64,000 nucleotides of DNA from Thalassobius sp. I31.1. GTDB lineage: Bacteria > Pseudomonadota > Alphaproteobacteria > Rhodobacterales > Rhodobacteraceae. The notes beneath the pieces are model-generated. The model was not told the origin of the DNA. It did not search any database and saw nothing but the letters and a program-made list of their open reading frames with translations. Below, piece by piece: positions 33,973-44,748 of the stretch (position 1 is its first letter; each line of letters starts with the position of its first letter). Position numbers and translations under genes: made by a program. The stretch is from positions 1 through 64,000 of the forward strand of contig NZ_PWAA01000005.1 of assembly GCF_003031585.1 (NCBI RefSeq), read 5' to 3'.

Positions 33973-34362
33973 TCATAAGAGAGCTGTAATCAGCATGATG
34001 AGGGTTGCGAGGAAGCCAACGCCCCAGATGATGGAGCGGGCGGGTGTCAGGCCCAGGACATAGGCGGGCACATAGAGGATGCGCGCGCCCAGATAGATCC
34101 CGGCGCAGGTCTGGGTGACGGCGTTTGAAGCATAGCCGAGGTGCACCACCAGGGCTGCGATGGTGAAGAGGATCAGCCCTTCAAAGTGGTTGTTGAGCGC
34201 GCGTTTGTGACGGCCCAGAAGCTGACTTTGTTTGGCTTCCTCGTCGCGGTTGCCCAGGGTGTAGGATTTGCCAAGTTCTTTGTTGGCGGTCCAAGCGTAA
34301 GCGCCGAACTGGCACATTTGCAAGATGGCGGCGAGGGTGAGGGCGGTGAGTTCAGTGGTCAT
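33973..34362 (-). CDS. MAPEG-family membrane protein
   Basis: 129 residues with about four transmembrane helices and the MAPEG features: the Arg-Ala-x-x-Asn-His-x-Glu motif (HKRALNNHFEG) after the first helix and ARILYVPAYVLG later. Bacterial members are glutathione-transferase-like or of unknown function. It overlaps the preceding Cys-motif gene by 11 bp, so it belongs to the suc operon. Its natural substrate is not known. Confidence 0.85.
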   Translation of the reverse strand: MTTELTALTLAAILQMCQFGAYAWTANKELGKSYTLGNRDEEAKQSQLLGRHKRALNNHFEGLILFTIAALVVHLGYASNAVTQTCAGIYLGARILYVPAYVLGLTPARSIIWGVGFLATLIMLITALL

Positions 34363-34804
34363 TCGGGATATCCAGAACTTTAATTTCCTCGAAACGCCCT
34401 AGGGCCAGGACTGGGAGGAAAATAAAAAAGAAGCATATGATCAGGAAACCCAGAAAATTGGGCTTGCTATGAGTGCGTTCTGCAATCGTGTGACTTAATC
34501 CCTTCACATTCGAGAGCAAGGTAATGCCGAAAAAGGACCCTGCAAAAAACACCGGTACAGTTCTGGTGAAGAAGCGTCGATTTCGACCTTTGCCTGTCAG
34601 ATAGATCATGCTGCTGCACCCATTACATTGGTGAGCGTCAAATTTATTCCAACCTTTGTGCGGATTGGTTTTTCCCATTCGACTAATGGGTTGAAGCATG
34701 TTGCACTCAGGGCAGCGCATATTTGCGATCTTTGAGAAGAACGTCAGAGAAGTATCTTTTCTCAGGCGGCTGATGAGGGGCGGATCCTGAAGTCTGGTCC
34801 TCAT
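34352..34804 (-). CDS. Small membrane protein with an N-terminal zinc-ribbon-like motif
   Basis: 150 residues. CPEC at residues 31-34 and CNGC at 60-63 form a likely four-cysteine zinc site, followed by two hydrophobic helices (VPVFFAGSFFGITLL and LGFLIICFFFIFLPVLALG). The ATG at 34804 overlaps the stop of the upstream small gene (ATGA), which supports this start; an internal Met (34720) directly before the first CPEC is an alternative. No family is recognised. Embedded between sucB and the MAPEG gene in the same transcription unit. Confidence 0.6.
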   Translation of the reverse strand: MRTRLQDPPLISRLRKDTSLTFFSKIANMRCPECNMLQPISRMGKTNPHKGWNKFDAHQCNGCSSMIYLTGKGRNRRFFTRTVPVFFAGSFFGITLLSNVKGLSHTIAERTHSKPNFLGFLIICFFFIFLPVLALGRFEEIKVLDIPNDH

Positions 34805-35025
34805 GTTTGAATACCGTTTTGATCTTCGGAACCAGCCTGACCAAAATCGTTTTCGATCAGGGATGCATCCAGAGTTCCATCCGCAAGCGGTAAGGCTGTC
34901 AGAAACAATACATCGCCCCCGACGAACTCTATTCGGAGGTCGCCGGGTGGTGTTTGCGAAACGCTTTCTATGGTTTTCCCGACCAGGCTTTTGATGGCCC
35001 AGTCAGGTAAAACGGCCTGTGTCAT
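34801..35025 (-). CDS. Small hypothetical protein (74 aa) coupled to sucB
   Basis: 74 residues, soluble, acidic C-terminal half. Its start overlaps the sucB stop (TAATG) and its stop overlaps the next start (ATGA), so it is clearly part of the operon and translated by coupling. No domain is recognised. Confidence 0.6.
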   Translation of the reverse strand: MTQAVLPDWAIKSLVGKTIESVSQTPPGDLRIEFVGGDVLFLTALPLADGTLDASLIENDFGQAGSEDQNGIQT

Positions 35026-36500
35026 TACAGATCCATCAGCAGGCGGCGTGGGTCTTCGAGTGCTTCTTTGACGCTCACGAGGAAGGTCACAGCGCCTTTG
35101 CCGTCAACGATGCGGTGGTCGTAAGACAGGGCCAGATACATCATTGGACGGATCACAACCTGACCGTTGATCGCCATCGGGCGGTCCTGGATTTTATGCA
35201 TGCCCAGGATGCCGGATTGTGGCGGGTTCAGGATCGGGGATGACATCAGGGACCCATACACACCGCCGTTTGAGATGGTGAAGCTGCCGCCCTGCATTTC
35301 GTCCATGGACAGTTTGCCGTCGCGCGCGCGTGCACCTTTTTCAGCGATCGCTTTTTCGATGCCTGCGAAAGACATGGCGTCGGCGTCGCGGATCACAGGC
35401 ACAACAAGGCCGGTTGGCGTGCCGGCGGCGATGCCCATGTGGACGTAGTTTTTGTAAACCACATCGGTGCCGTCGATTTCGGCGTTGACTTCGGGCACTT
35501 CTTTCAGCGCATGCACACAGGCTTTGGTGAAGAAGGACATAAAGCCCAGCTTCACGCCGTGTTTCTTCAGGAACAGATCTTTGTATTCGTTGCGCAGGGC
35601 CATCACCTCGGTCATGTCGACCTCGTTATAGGTGGTGAGCATGGCAGCGGTGTTCTGGCTGTCCTTCAGGCGGCGCGCGATGGTCTGGCGCAGACGGGTC
35701 ATTTTTACGCGTTCTTCGCGTGGGGCGTCATCTGCGGCGGATGCCGGGCGGGCTGCGGCGACTGGGGCGGGGGCGGCTGCCTTGATCGCGTTTTGCACGT
35801 CGGATTTCATGACGCGGCCATCTTTGCCGGTGCCTGCAACGGAACCCGGGGCAAGGCCTGCTTCTGCCATGGCTTTGTTGGCGGAAGGCGCGTTTTCAAC
35901 GTCTTTGCCTGTTGAGGCTGCGGGTGTTGCGGCGACTGGAGCTGCTGCCGGGGCTGCTGTTGCGCCTGCGCCGGAAGTCATGATCGCAAGCTTGCCGCCT
36001 GCTTCCACGGTTGCGCCTTCAGCTGCCAGGATTTCTGTGATCACGCCAGCAGCGGGGGCGGGCACTTCGACGGACACTTTGTCTGTTTCCAGCTCACACA
36101 GCATTTCGTCCTGTGCGACCGTGTCGCCGACAGCTTTGAACCAGCTGGCAACAGTTGCCTCAGACACGCTTTCGCCCAGGGTTGGGACCATCACGTCAAC
36201 GGAACCACCGGAAGCCGCCGGGGCCGCAGCGGGTGCGGCTGCCGGGGCAGGGGCTGCGCCTTCGCCAGCGGTGATGGTGGCAAGCAGGGCGTCAACGCCA
36301 ACGGTGTCGCCTTCTTGCGCGATGATTTCACCCATCACGCCAGCGGCGGGGGCGGGCACTTCGACGGTGACTTTGTCTGTTTCCAGTTCACACAGCATTT
36401 CATCCTGTGCCACCGCGTCGCCTGGCTTTTTGAACCAGGTTGCGATGGTGGCTTCGGATACACTTTCGCCCAGGGTTGGGACACGTACTTCGGTTGTCAT
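35025..36500 (-). CDS. sucB: Dihydrolipoyllysine succinyltransferase (E2 of 2-oxoglutarate dehydrogenase) with two lipoyl domains
   Basis: 491 residues. Two nearly identical lipoyl domains, each with ELETDKV (lipoyl Lys43 and Lys141), are joined by Ala/Pro-rich linkers. Then comes a peripheral subunit-binding domain (about 203-240) and the catalytic domain with active-site His462 and Asp466 (SYDHRIVDG). E. coli SucB has one lipoyl domain; two copies are known in some alphaproteobacteria. The enzyme transfers succinyl to CoA. AAAGGA precedes the ATG; it starts 5 bp after sucA. Confidence 0.96.
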   Translation of the reverse strand: MTTEVRVPTLGESVSEATIATWFKKPGDAVAQDEMLCELETDKVTVEVPAPAAGVMGEIIAQEGDTVGVDALLATITAGEGAAPAPAAAPAAAPAASGGSVDVMVPTLGESVSEATVASWFKAVGDTVAQDEMLCELETDKVSVEVPAPAAGVITEILAAEGATVEAGGKLAIMTSGAGATAAPAAAPVAATPAASTGKDVENAPSANKAMAEAGLAPGSVAGTGKDGRVMKSDVQNAIKAAAPAPVAAARPASAADDAPREERVKMTRLRQTIARRLKDSQNTAAMLTTYNEVDMTEVMALRNEYKDLFLKKHGVKLGFMSFFTKACVHALKEVPEVNAEIDGTDVVYKNYVHMGIAAGTPTGLVVPVIRDADAMSFAGIEKAIAEKGARARDGKLSMDEMQGGSFTISNGGVYGSLMSSPILNPPQSGILGMHKIQDRPMAINGQVVIRPMMYLALSYDHRIVDGKGAVTFLVSVKEALEDPRRLLMDL

Positions 36501-36505
36501 AATGA

Positions 36506-39466
36506 TTATCCTTTGATCGTCAGCGCATCATCAACGAGTGCGGCTTGTTCTGCTTTGTGTTTTGAAGCGAGGCCTGTTGCCGGAGAGGCAGAGGCCGCGC
36601 GGCCAGCGTATGTGGCGCGGGCGGATGTGTGATCTTTGATGCGGGACAGCACCCATTCGATGTTTGGTTCCATAAAGGACCAACCACCCTGGTTTTTCGG
36701 TTCTTCCTGACACCAGACCATTTCCGCGTTTTTAAAGCGGGACAGTTCCTGGACCATGGATTGCGCCGGGAACGGATAGAACTGTTCCACACGCATCAGG
36801 TAGACGTCATCGATGCCACGGTTGTCGCGTTCTTCCAGTAGGTCAAAGTAGACCTTACCGGAACACATGACCACGCGTTTGATCTTGTCATCCGCCTTCA
36901 GTTTCGTGTCGGAATTGCCTTTTTGCGCGTCATCCCACAGCACCCGGTGGAAGGAACTGTCGCCTGTGAAATCCTCAATCTCAGACACGGCCAGTTTATG
37001 GCGCAGCAGGGATTTTGGTGTCATCAGGATCAGCGGCTTGCGGTAATCGCGGTGCATCTGACGGCGCAGAATGTGGAAATAGTTCGCAGGCGTGGTACAG
37101 TTGGCAACGATCCAGTTGTCGCCACCACACATCTGCAGGAAACGTTCCAGACGCGCTGAGGAATGTTCCGGGCCCTGGCCTTCAAAACCATGCGGCAGAA
37201 GAACAACCAAACCAGACATACGCAGCCATTTGCTTTCACCGGAACTGATGAACTGGTCGAACATGATCTGCGCGCCGTTGGCGAAATCGCCGAACTGGGC
37301 TTCCCACATCACCAGCGCATTTGGTTCTGCAAGGGAATAGCCATATTCAAAGCCCAAGACCGCATATTCAGACAGCATAGAGTCGATGACTTCATACTGT
37401 GCCTGACCTTCGCGGATGTTGTTCAGCGGATAGTAGCGTTCTTCCGTGTCCTGGTTCACGATGCCGGAATGACGGTGCGAGAATGTCCCGCGTGTCGCAT
37501 CCTGGCCTGCCAGACGCACAGGGTAACCTTCGGTCAGAAGGGACCCAAACGCCAAGGCTTCGCCGGTGGCCCAGTCAATGCCTTTGCCAGCCTCAAGCGC
37601 TTTGCCTTTGGTTTCCAGCATCCGCGTGACGGTTTTATGGGTTGGGTAGCCTTCAGGCACGGTGGACAGGGCGCCGCCGACTTCCTTAAAGGTTTCGTCC
37701 TTAATCGCCGTTGTGCCACGCTGGTAGTTGTCATCTTTGGTATCAAGATGGGACCAGCGGCCATCCAGCCAGTCGGCTTTGTTTGGCTTGTAGACTTTAC
37801 CGGCTTCGAATTCTTCATTCAGATGCGCCTGGAAAGAGGCTTTCATATCCTCGATCTCGCCCTCAGGGATCAGGCCGTCTTTGACCAGACGTTCTGTGTA
37901 CAGCTGAAGCGTGGTCTTATGGCCTTTGATGTTTTTATACATCAGAGGGTTGGTGAACATCGGTTCATCGCCCTCATTGTGGCCAAAGCGACGGTAGCAG
38001 AAGATATCCAGCACAACGTCTTTGTGGAACTTCTGACGGAATTCTGTTGCAACGCGGGCTGCGTGTACCACCGCTTCCGGGTCATCGCCGTTGACGTGGA
38101 AGATCGGGGCCTCAACCATCATCGCGATGTCGGTTGGATAGGGGCTGGATCGGCTGAAATGCGGCGCTGTGGTGAAACCGATTTGGTTGTTCACAACGAT
38201 ATGCATGGTGCCGCCGGTTTTATGACCGACAAGGCCGGACAGACCGAAACATTCCGCAATCACACCCTGGCCAGCAAAGGCCGCATCACCATGCAGAAGG
38301 ATCGGCATGACTTTGGTGCGATCAGTGTCGTTCAGCTGGTCTTGTTTCGCGCGGACTTTGCCGATGACAACCGGGTTCACCGCCTCAAGATGGGACGGGT
38401 TCGCTGTCAGGGACAGGTGCACGGAATTGCCGTTGAAATCACGGTCAGATGACGCGCCAAGGTGATATTTCACATCGCCAGAACCATCGACATCCTCGGG
38501 CTTAAAGCTGCCGCCCTGGAATTCGTTAAAGATCGCTTTATACGGCTTTTGCATGACGTTCGCGAGAACGGACAGACGGCCCCGGTGCGGCATACCAATG
38601 ATGATATCCTGCACGCCCAACGCGCCACCGCGTTTGATGATCTGTTCCATCGCCGGGATCAGGCTTTCGCCGCCATCCAGACCAAAACGTTTGGTGCCCA
38701 TGTATTTCACATGCAGGAATTTTTCAAAACCCTCGGCCTCAACCATCTTGTTCAGGATCGCCTTGCGGCCTTCCTTGGTGAACTGGATCTCTTTGCCGTA
38801 GCCTTCAATGCGTTCTTTCAGCCAGGAGGCCTCTTCCGGGTTGGAAATATGCATGTATTGCAGTGCAAATGTGCCGCAATAGGTGCGTTTTACGATGTTC
38901 ACGATCTGACGCATGGAGGCGATTTGCAGGCCCAGCACGTTATCAAGGAAAATCGGGCGGTCCATATCCTGGGCGGTGAAGCCATAGGTCGCCGGATCAA
39001 GTTCCGGGCGGATGGTTTCGTCGCGCATTTTCAGGGGATCAAGGTTCGCCGCCAGATGGCCCCGGATCCGGTAAGCGCGGATCAGCATCAGGGCGCGGAT
39101 TGAATCCAGAACCGCACGTTTGATGGCCTCGTCAGACACCTCAACGCCTTTTTCCTGCGCCTTGGCTTTGATCTTGTCACCCGCGCCTTTGGCTTCGGGT
39201 TCTGCGGGCCATTCACCCGTCAGGGCTGCGGTGACATCGTCCGCTGGCACCGGCGGCCAGTCCATGCGGCCCCAGGACGGGCCTGCTGCCTCTTGCGTGA
39301 CTTCATGTGCACCATCACCAAGCGACTGGAAAAATTCAGCCCAGGACGCATCAACGGCCGATGGGTCGTTGGCGTAGCGGGCATACATTTGCTCCAGGTA
39401 CTCGGCATTATGCCCCTGCATAAAGCTGGTGGCATGAAACTGGTCATTGGGGGACTGGTCGTTCAT
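36506..39466 (-). CDS. sucA: 2-oxoglutarate dehydrogenase E1 component
   Basis: 986 residues, typical for alphaproteobacteria. N-terminal [23 protein letters not shown] (E2-binding segment), the [15 protein letters not shown] block, the ThDP/Mg2+ region GDAAFAGQG through NNQIGFTT, and a C-terminal [10 protein letters not shown]. It decarboxylates 2-oxoglutarate on thiamine diphosphate. GAGG lies before the ATG, which overlaps the stop of the upstream DUF805 gene. Confidence 0.97.
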   Translation of the reverse strand: MNDQSPNDQFHATSFMQGHNAEYLEQMYARYANDPSAVDASWAEFFQSLGDGAHEVTQEAAGPSWGRMDWPPVPADDVTAALTGEWPAEPEAKGAGDKIKAKAQEKGVEVSDEAIKRAVLDSIRALMLIRAYRIRGHLAANLDPLKMRDETIRPELDPATYGFTAQDMDRPIFLDNVLGLQIASMRQIVNIVKRTYCGTFALQYMHISNPEEASWLKERIEGYGKEIQFTKEGRKAILNKMVEAEGFEKFLHVKYMGTKRFGLDGGESLIPAMEQIIKRGGALGVQDIIIGMPHRGRLSVLANVMQKPYKAIFNEFQGGSFKPEDVDGSGDVKYHLGASSDRDFNGNSVHLSLTANPSHLEAVNPVVIGKVRAKQDQLNDTDRTKVMPILLHGDAAFAGQGVIAECFGLSGLVGHKTGGTMHIVVNNQIGFTTAPHFSRSSPYPTDIAMMVEAPIFHVNGDDPEAVVHAARVATEFRQKFHKDVVLDIFCYRRFGHNEGDEPMFTNPLMYKNIKGHKTTLQLYTERLVKDGLIPEGEIEDMKASFQAHLNEEFEAGKVYKPNKADWLDGRWSHLDTKDDNYQRGTTAIKDETFKEVGGALSTVPEGYPTHKTVTRMLETKGKALEAGKGIDWATGEALAFGSLLTEGYPVRLAGQDATRGTFSHRHSGIVNQDTEERYYPLNNIREGQAQYEVIDSMLSEYAVLGFEYGYSLAEPNALVMWEAQFGDFANGAQIMFDQFISSGESKWLRMSGLVVLLPHGFEGQGPEHSSARLERFLQMCGGDNWIVANCTTPANYFHILRRQMHRDYRKPLILMTPKSLLRHKLAVSEIEDFTGDSSFHRVLWDDAQKGNSDTKLKADDKIKRVVMCSGKVYFDLLEERDNRGIDDVYLMRVEQFYPFPAQSMVQELSRFKNAEMVWCQEEPKNQGGWSFMEPNIEWVLSRIKDHTSARATYAGRAASASPATGLASKHKAEQAALVDDALTIKG

Positions 39467-40038
39467 TGGATGACCTCACTGGGGTTGGGACCGTATTTGT
39501 TTGTTTTGGATTCGGATGGCGTAGCAAGCCAATGGATGTTCAAAATGAGAACGATGATAAAAGCCACTAACATTGCCCCGGCAAGATAACCGGAAACCGG
39601 TACCTGTACGTGACTCTGTTGGGCATACTCAGAGAAGAAACCTGATACGCCGGTATGGGCGAGCAGGATCAGAAACATGATGAGCCACCAGCCAAGAAAC
39701 GGCAGATAAGGCAGATACCCGGGTTTGCCCATATCGTGCATTCTGCGCCAGCCGGCGGTGATCCAGGGCAGGGCACAGATCAAAAGGAAGGTAGTGCCAA
39801 AGATGCCGCCAGAGTATTGCTTTCTGATGGCGATAGGGTCGCCAATTGGATTGCCAAGGCTGTCGACATTGTAGGAGACAGTGATCGTCGGACCGAAAAT
39901 GGCTGAGTTCACGATGATCAGTGCGATGCTAACCAGAAGAATAAACAGGATGAACTTCCAGAACTCACTGCGGGTAGCGCGACCCGAAAACGTGAATCCT
40001 TTGCGGAAACAGATTTTTGCTGCCTCAAGCATAGTCAT
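39463..40038 (-). CDS. DUF805 inner-membrane protein, copy 2
   Basis: 191 residues. DUF805 features: a cytoplasmic start with FSGRATRSEFWKF, several hydrophobic helices, and WRRMHDMGKPGYLPYLPF. Function of the family is unknown. The start at 40038 (GGGAGAG about 6 nt upstream) overlaps the other DUF805 gene by 4 bp, and its stop overlaps the sucA start. It is a diverged paralogue of the gene before it, so a local duplication is likely. Confidence 0.85.
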   Translation of the reverse strand: MTMLEAAKICFRKGFTFSGRATRSEFWKFILFILLVSIALIIVNSAIFGPTITVSYNVDSLGNPIGDPIAIRKQYSGGIFGTTFLLICALPWITAGWRRMHDMGKPGYLPYLPFLGWWLIMFLILLAHTGVSGFFSEYAQQSHVQVPVSGYLAGAMLVAFIIVLILNIHWLATPSESKTNKYGPNPSEVIQ

Positions 40039-40640
40039 AGGATCTCTCCCCGTGGATGCGCGCCCCATTGGTTTTCATCGGGGTCTGATCTGCGTAGCAG
40101 GGTGGGGGTGATCAGGGCAAATGACAAGCCCGCGATCATAACGAGCGGCAGGATCGCCACATAGAAAATCAGCGCGCCCAGGATGTTATGGGCGGCAGTG
40201 CCCAGGGCGACACCCGGGCTGAGATAGGCGTAAAGCGCGTTTTCGCGGGGGCCAGCCCCATCCATAGCCATATCAGCGTGGACAGCGGCCAGATGGGCAT
40301 CAACACGCAGAGAAGGCAGGGACAGCCAGGCGGCAAGACTCAGGCAGAGGAAACAGAGCAGAAACAGCGCCGCGCCGGTTTTTGCGAATTGTCCCGCATC
40401 ATGGAAACGGCGAATTGCGGCGGTGAATGTCAGGGGCAGGGTGATCAGGGAAAGGATCAATCCAAAGGTAAAGGCCCGCAGGCCCGTCAGCGGGCTTTCT
40501 GCGAGGGCCAGCATCCCTAAGCCAAAAGCAGGCGCCCCCATATGCACAGCCCATAAAGACCAGAACTCCCCCCGTGTGGCACGGGAAGAGAGTGACAGGC
40601 CATTGGTCAGGCGACGTGATATGGAAGCAATGATGCTCAT
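40035..40640 (-). CDS. DUF805 inner-membrane protein, copy 1
   Basis: 201 residues, with SSRATRGEFWSLWAV near the N-terminus and FTAAIRRFHDAGQFAKTG, the two DUF805 signature blocks, and four or five hydrophobic helices. GGAGG stands 7 nt before the ATG at 40640; upstream codons are within a GC-rich structured region and are not coding. It overlaps copy 2 by 4 bp. Why two such genes sit between sucD and sucA is not known. Confidence 0.85.
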   Translation of the reverse strand: MSIIASISRRLTNGLSLSSRATRGEFWSLWAVHMGAPAFGLGMLALAESPLTGLRAFTFGLILSLITLPLTFTAAIRRFHDAGQFAKTGAALFLLCFLCLSLAAWLSLPSLRVDAHLAAVHADMAMDGAGPRENALYAYLSPGVALGTAAHNILGALIFYVAILPLVMIAGLSFALITPTLLRRSDPDENQWGAHPRGEIL

Positions 40641-40652
40641 GGCAGAACCTCC

Positions 40653-40729
40653 GCCCGGCGGTGAGGCCGGGCAGCGCCCGACCCTCCCCACGGGAGGGCG
40701 CTTACGCACCCGCCCTGGGCCGGGCGCTG
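40653..40729. repeat. GC-rich multi-hairpin element between sucD and the DUF805 genes
   Basis: Three nested or adjacent perfect stems: GCCCGGC/GCCGGGC (40653-40672), CCCTCCC/GGGAGGG (40682-40698), and a long-range CAGCGCCCG/CGGGCGCTG (40672-40680 with 40721-40729). It fills most of the 134-bp gap downstream of sucD. Likely an mRNA-processing/stability or partial-termination element that sets the sucCD to sucAB ratio; it may be a dispersed repeat. Confidence 0.6.
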
Positions 40730-40774
40730 GAGATAATCCAGCCTTGACCATATGTGGAGAGAGGCCGTCATTTT

Positions 40775-41656
40775 TTAGCCGATCGCTTTCAGCACTGCTT
40801 CGCCAAGGGTGGCGGGGCTGTCTGCAACAACGATACCAGCGGATTTCATTGCTTCGATCTTGTCTTCGGCACCACCTTTACCACCAGCAACAATCGCGCC
40901 CGCGTGGCCCATACGACGGCCGGGAGGGGCTGTGCGGCCTGCGATGAAGCCAGCGGTTGGTTTCCAACGGCCTTTTTTCTTCTGCTCGGCGAGGAATTCA
41001 GCGGCTTCTTCTTCTGCGGAGCCACCGATTTCACCGATCATGATGATGGATTGGGTTTCATCATCATCCAGGAACATATCAAGCACGTCGATGTGTTCTG
41101 TGCCTTTGATTGGGTCGCCGCCGATGCCAACAGCTGTGGATTGGCCAAGGCCGATGTCAGATGTTTGCTTAACTGCTTCGTAGGTCAGTGTGCCGGAACG
41201 GGACACAACACCAACGGAACCACGCTTGTGGATGTGGCCTGGCATAATGCCGATTTTACAGGCGTCAGGGGTGATCACGCCCGGGCAGTTTGGCCCGATC
41301 AGGCGGGAGGCAGAGCCTTCCAGCGCGCGCTGTACACGCATCATGTCAAGCACAGGAATGCCCTCAGTAATGCAAACGATCAGTTCCATCTGCGCGTCAA
41401 TCGCTTCCAGGATGGAATCAGCTGCGAAGGGGGGAGGCACGTAGATCACGGAAGCGTTGGCTTCGGTCGCGTGTTTCGCTTCGTGGACAGAGTCGAAAAC
41501 CGGCAGGCCAAGGTGGGACATGCCGCCTTTGCCCGGGGTCACGCCGCCGACCATTTTGGTGCCATACGCGATGGCCTGTTCAGAGTGGAATGTGCCCTGA
41601 GAGCCGGTAAGGCCCTGACAGATCACTTTGGTGTTTTCGTCGATGAGGACTGCCAT
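40775..41656 (-). CDS. sucD: Succinyl-CoA synthetase alpha subunit
   Basis: 293 residues. CoA-binding Rossmann domain ([19 protein letters not shown]), IGPNCPGVI, and the phosphorylated His251 in RRMGHAGAI. With SucC it converts succinyl-CoA, phosphate and nucleoside diphosphate to succinate, CoA and NTP. AAGGAG 8 nt upstream fixes the start at 41656. It follows a small membrane-protein gene by 11 bp. Confidence 0.97.
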   Translation of the reverse strand: MAVLIDENTKVICQGLTGSQGTFHSEQAIAYGTKMVGGVTPGKGGMSHLGLPVFDSVHEAKHATEANASVIYVPPPFAADSILEAIDAQMELIVCITEGIPVLDMMRVQRALEGSASRLIGPNCPGVITPDACKIGIMPGHIHKRGSVGVVSRSGTLTYEAVKQTSDIGLGQSTAVGIGGDPIKGTEHIDVLDMFLDDDETQSIIMIGEIGGSAEEEAAEFLAEQKKKGRWKPTAGFIAGRTAPPGRRMGHAGAIVAGGKGGAEDKIEAMKSAGIVVADSPATLGEAVLKAIG

Positions 41657-41667
41657 TTGGAGTCTCC

Positions 41668-41904
41668 TTAGTTGTGTCTCTGTTTCCAGAAAAACAAAGA
41701 ATATTGGATTGTTAGAAGCGTTGCCGTGAAGCCCAGCCCGATACACCCGAAGCCAGTCAACATTGCTTCGGTAATTCCAGCACCTGGGCCACTACATGTT
41801 TCATAGCTGCTTTCTGGGCCGGTAATGACGGTTCGGCAAAGTGTCATCAACCAAAGACCGACAAGCGCCGGAATACAAAAGATGACAGACACGATGAGCT
41901 TCAT
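41668..41904 (-). CDS. Small membrane protein (78 aa) between sucC and sucD
   Basis: 78 residues, with two hydrophobic helices ([19 protein letters not shown] and [19 protein letters not shown]) and a short polar loop with two acidic residues and a Cys. It starts 7 bp after the sucC stop, with AAAGGG overlapping the end of sucC. No family recognised. The tight spacing supports it as a real member of the operon. Confidence 0.6.
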   Translation of the reverse strand: MKLIVSVIFCIPALVGLWLMTLCRTVITGPESSYETCSGPGAGITEAMLTGFGCIGLGFTATLLTIQYSLFFWKQRHN

Positions 41905-41911
41905 TGGCGGC

Positions 41912-43105
41912 TTACCCTTTAACCGCTTTCACGATTTTCTCGGCACCGTCGGAGAGGTCGTCAGCTGCGATCACATCAACGTCGGAGTTGTTGATGATGT
42001 CTTTGCCGGCTTCCACATTGGTGCCTTCAAGGCGCACAACGAGCGGAACCTGCAGGCCAACTTCTTTCACCGCGGCAACAACGCCCTCAGCGATCACGTC
42101 ACAGCGCATGATGCCGCCGAAGATGTTCACAAGGATGCCTTTGACGTTCGGATCAGAGGTGATGATTTTGAACGCTTCGGTCACTTTCTCTTTGGTGGCG
42201 CCGCCGCCAACGTCAAGGAAGTTCGCAGGTTCCGCACCATACAGTTTGATGATGTCCATGGTCGCCATGGCCAGACCCGCGCCGTTCACCATACAACCGA
42301 TTTCACCGTCAAGGGTGATGTAGTTCAGGTCGTATTTAGAAGCCTCGAGTTCCTTCGGGTCTTCTTCGGTCATGTCGCGCAGTTCAGCCACGTCAGGGTG
42401 ACGATAGATGGCGTTGCCGTCGAAGCTGACTTTCGCATCAAGCACTTTCAGATCACCGGAATCGGACACGATCAGCGGGTTGATTTCCAGCATTTCCATG
42501 TCTTTTTCGATAAATGCTGTGTACAATTGACCCATCAGTTTCACGCATTGTTTGACCTGCGCGCCCTTAAGGCCCAGAGAAAACGCGATGCGACGACCGT
42601 GGAACGCCTGATAACCCGTTGCCGGATCAACAGAGAAGGACAGGATCTTTTCAGGTGTTGCTTCTGCAACTTCTTCGATGTCCATACCGCCTTCGGTGGA
42701 ACACACGAAAGACACGCGAGATGTCTGACGATCAACCAGCAGGGCCAGATACAGTTCGGTTTCAATGCCAGAACCTGCTTCGATATAGATGCGGTTCACT
42801 TGCTTGCCAGCCGGGCCGGTCTGGTGGGTGACCAGGGTGCGGCCCAGCATTTTCTTAGCTTCTTCAGCGGCTTCTTCAACGGATTTGCAAAGACGTACGC
42901 CGCCTTTTTCGCCTGCGTCAGCTTCTTTGAATGTGCCTTTGCCGCGACCACCAGCGTGGATCTGCGCCTTAACAACCCAAAGCGGGCCATCAAGTTCGCC
43001 AGCGGCGTTTTTTGCGTCTTCAGCTTTGGTGACCGGGCGGCCCTCAGAAACGGGTGCGCCGTAAGAACGCAAAAGCGCCTTGGCCTGGTATTCATGAATG
43101 TTCAT
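41912..43105 (-). CDS. sucC: Succinyl-CoA synthetase beta subunit (ADP-forming type)
   Basis: 397 residues: [16 protein letters not shown], the ATP-grasp region [12 protein letters not shown], and [15 protein letters not shown] stands about 5 nt before the ATG at 43105; the long upstream extension of the frame is non-coding and contains the operator pair. First gene of the leftward suc operon. Confidence 0.97.
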   Translation of the reverse strand: MNIHEYQAKALLRSYGAPVSEGRPVTKAEDAKNAAGELDGPLWVVKAQIHAGGRGKGTFKEADAGEKGGVRLCKSVEEAAEEAKKMLGRTLVTHQTGPAGKQVNRIYIEAGSGIETELYLALLVDRQTSRVSFVCSTEGGMDIEEVAEATPEKILSFSVDPATGYQAFHGRRIAFSLGLKGAQVKQCVKLMGQLYTAFIEKDMEMLEINPLIVSDSGDLKVLDAKVSFDGNAIYRHPDVAELRDMTEEDPKELEASKYDLNYITLDGEIGCMVNGAGLAMATMDIIKLYGAEPANFLDVGGGATKEKVTEAFKIITSDPNVKGILVNIFGGIMRCDVIAEGVVAAVKEVGLQVPLVVRLEGTNVEAGKDIINNSDVDVIAADDLSDGAEKIVKAVKG

Positions 43106-43213
43106 GTCATCTTCCGGTTTGTTGCTGCGGTTTCTGGCAGTCAATACGACCTGATCCTGTAAATAAATCGTTTTTATTCCACAAATGCGTGATCGGCGGA
43201 TATTTGTTGCATT

Positions 43214-43244
43214 TGTGATCACGGATTTTGCGGCTGTGATCACA
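43214..43244. promoter_or_regulatory. Paired TGTGATCAC operator upstream of the suc operon
   Basis: TGTGATCAC at 43214-43222 and the perfect palindrome TGTGATCACA at 43235-43244 have starts exactly 21 bp apart (two helical turns). They lie 109-139 bp before the sucC start. The same pair with the same 21-bp spacing and matching flanks (TTTGTGATCACG ... TGTGATCACAAAAT) occurs upstream of sdhC at 51781-51811. Confidence 0.7.
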
Positions 43245-43367
43245 AAATTGCAGGATCGTAACTCTGATCGGATTCGTATGGCAGATGTCTGGCGGAAAGA
43301 TCCGAAAGCGACCCTTCGTGTTTTCCGGGAGACCCGCGCGGCGACTTCTGCCACCGCGCGTAATTTA

Positions 43368-44735
43368 TCAGTTCAGCATAAAGACGAACAGCCCGCTTTG
43401 TCGTTGTACCATGCGTTCAAAGCGGGTCCAGTTGTCGCCGGTCATGACCTCGCCCTGGCGGGCGTAAGGCAGTGTGGCCGTGCCCTGGGCCCAGCCGATC
43501 ACATTCAGAGGGGCGGGGTTTTGAACCCAGGCGTTAATATCAATGCCGTGGCCAGGGGCGTAGCGCCAGAAGGGGATCAGAAGTTCGCCCTTCAGCATTT
43601 TTTCCATATCCGTCAGGACGGCCAGCCAGGCTTCATCAATATTCTGGGGCATCTCAACCCCAAGGGCGGCCTGCTGCGATCCATTGGGGATCCATTCGCG
43701 ATCATTGTCGGTTTCCGCATTCACCAGACGCCAGAAATTACGGTTGTGATCGACCATATCCAACAGATGTTGCTGTGCTTTTGCAACCCGGGCCTGATCC
43801 GGCTGGTGGCGCAGAGTTTCGATAATGACAGCTGCCATGTCGACGAAGTGGGCGCTTTCGGACATCCAGTTTCTCTCGCCTGCAAGAAGTGCGCCAAGCG
43901 CGTATTTGTCGTCGTCGCTGAGCTGCTCGTACAGCTTCTGATATTCTATGAGTTGCGCCTCTGTCGGGTTCTCCACCGACAGGCTAAATTCGACAATTTT
44001 CTGCAAGCCAGGGAACTCTGCCGCCATGGCAAGGCGCTGATCGTAAATTGCCCGGCGCAGGTCCAGCGCCTTCTGAATTTCAGGTTGTGGGTCAAAAGCC
44101 AGGATCAACTCGCTGACGCCGGAAATCACATTGCTATAGGCGCGCAGCCAGTGCGCGTCGGCTTCGTCAAAACGAATGGTGGCCTGAAGAGGATTGGGCA
44201 GGTCCGGGTTGTCTTCAAACTGGCTTTCAAATTCCTGGATCTGCCAGCGGGACAGAACGTTCTGAAGGGCGATTTTGCCGAAGTCCTCTTCAGCGTCCCG
44301 CGTGCCGTTCATATTGATGTCAAACCAGATGTCCGGCAGCGACAGTTCAAACGCGGCGTCTGATCCTTCCGGAATTTGTGCCAGCAGTGCATCGGTTTTC
44401 GCCATATCCGCAAGGAAGGTCTCAAACAGGTTGTTCAGCGTGTCGCCTTCAATCATCTCGGGTGCAGGATTTATCGGCAGTTCATTGGAAAATAACGGCA
44501 GGGGCAGATCATTGGTCACATAGCCCACCCGCCAGCGGGTCTGATAGGCTTTCTCAATCGCCCGTAAAAAGGTGATGCCACTGAGGGCCAGACGATCACT
44601 GTCAGTCAGACTATCCTGATTTTCCAGATTTTCGATCGCCCCGGCAAGGCCTTGCTCGCGGATCAGATCAGTTGGTGCGGCCTGCGCAGTCAAAGCAAAA
44701 CAGCAGGCAGCGGCGGACATAAGAAGGGTTCGCAT
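43368..44735 (-). CDS. Secreted protein of unknown function with an EF-hand-like calcium motif
   Basis: 455 residues. A signal peptide ([19 protein letters not shown], cleavage at about 20) and a mainly helical mature part. [12 protein letters not shown] (about residue 139) matches the EF-hand/dockerin loop D-x-N-x-N-G-x-x-D-x-x-E, so calcium binding is plausible. No enzyme motif is seen. GGGGAT precedes the ATG. It lies upstream of the suc operon on the same strand, separated by 262 bp that carry the suc operator. Confidence 0.7.
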   Translation of the reverse strand: MRTLLMSAAACCFALTAQAAPTDLIREQGLAGAIENLENQDSLTDSDRLALSGITFLRAIEKAYQTRWRVGYVTNDLPLPLFSNELPINPAPEMIEGDTLNNLFETFLADMAKTDALLAQIPEGSDAAFELSLPDIWFDINMNGTRDAEEDFGKIALQNVLSRWQIQEFESQFEDNPDLPNPLQATIRFDEADAHWLRAYSNVISGVSELILAFDPQPEIQKALDLRRAIYDQRLAMAAEFPGLQKIVEFSLSVENPTEAQLIEYQKLYEQLSDDDKYALGALLAGERNWMSESAHFVDMAAVIIETLRHQPDQARVAKAQQHLLDMVDHNRNFWRLVNAETDNDREWIPNGSQQAALGVEMPQNIDEAWLAVLTDMEKMLKGELLIPFWRYAPGHGIDINAWVQNPAPLNVIGWAQGTATLPYARQGEVMTGDNWTRFERMVQRQSGLFVFMLN

Positions 44736-44748
44736 GGAACATCCCCAT

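Noticed and set aside
41825-43162. A 445-codon open frame on the plus strand opposite sucC
   Set aside because: It is the antisense shadow of sucC; the translation is His/Phe/Arg-rich and resembles no protein. Long antisense frames are expected from the codon usage here.
43214-43244. CRP/FNR-type sites at the TGTGATCAC boxes
   Set aside because: CRP sites are TGTGA-N6-TCACA; here the half-sites abut with no spacer, so a different regulator is needed.
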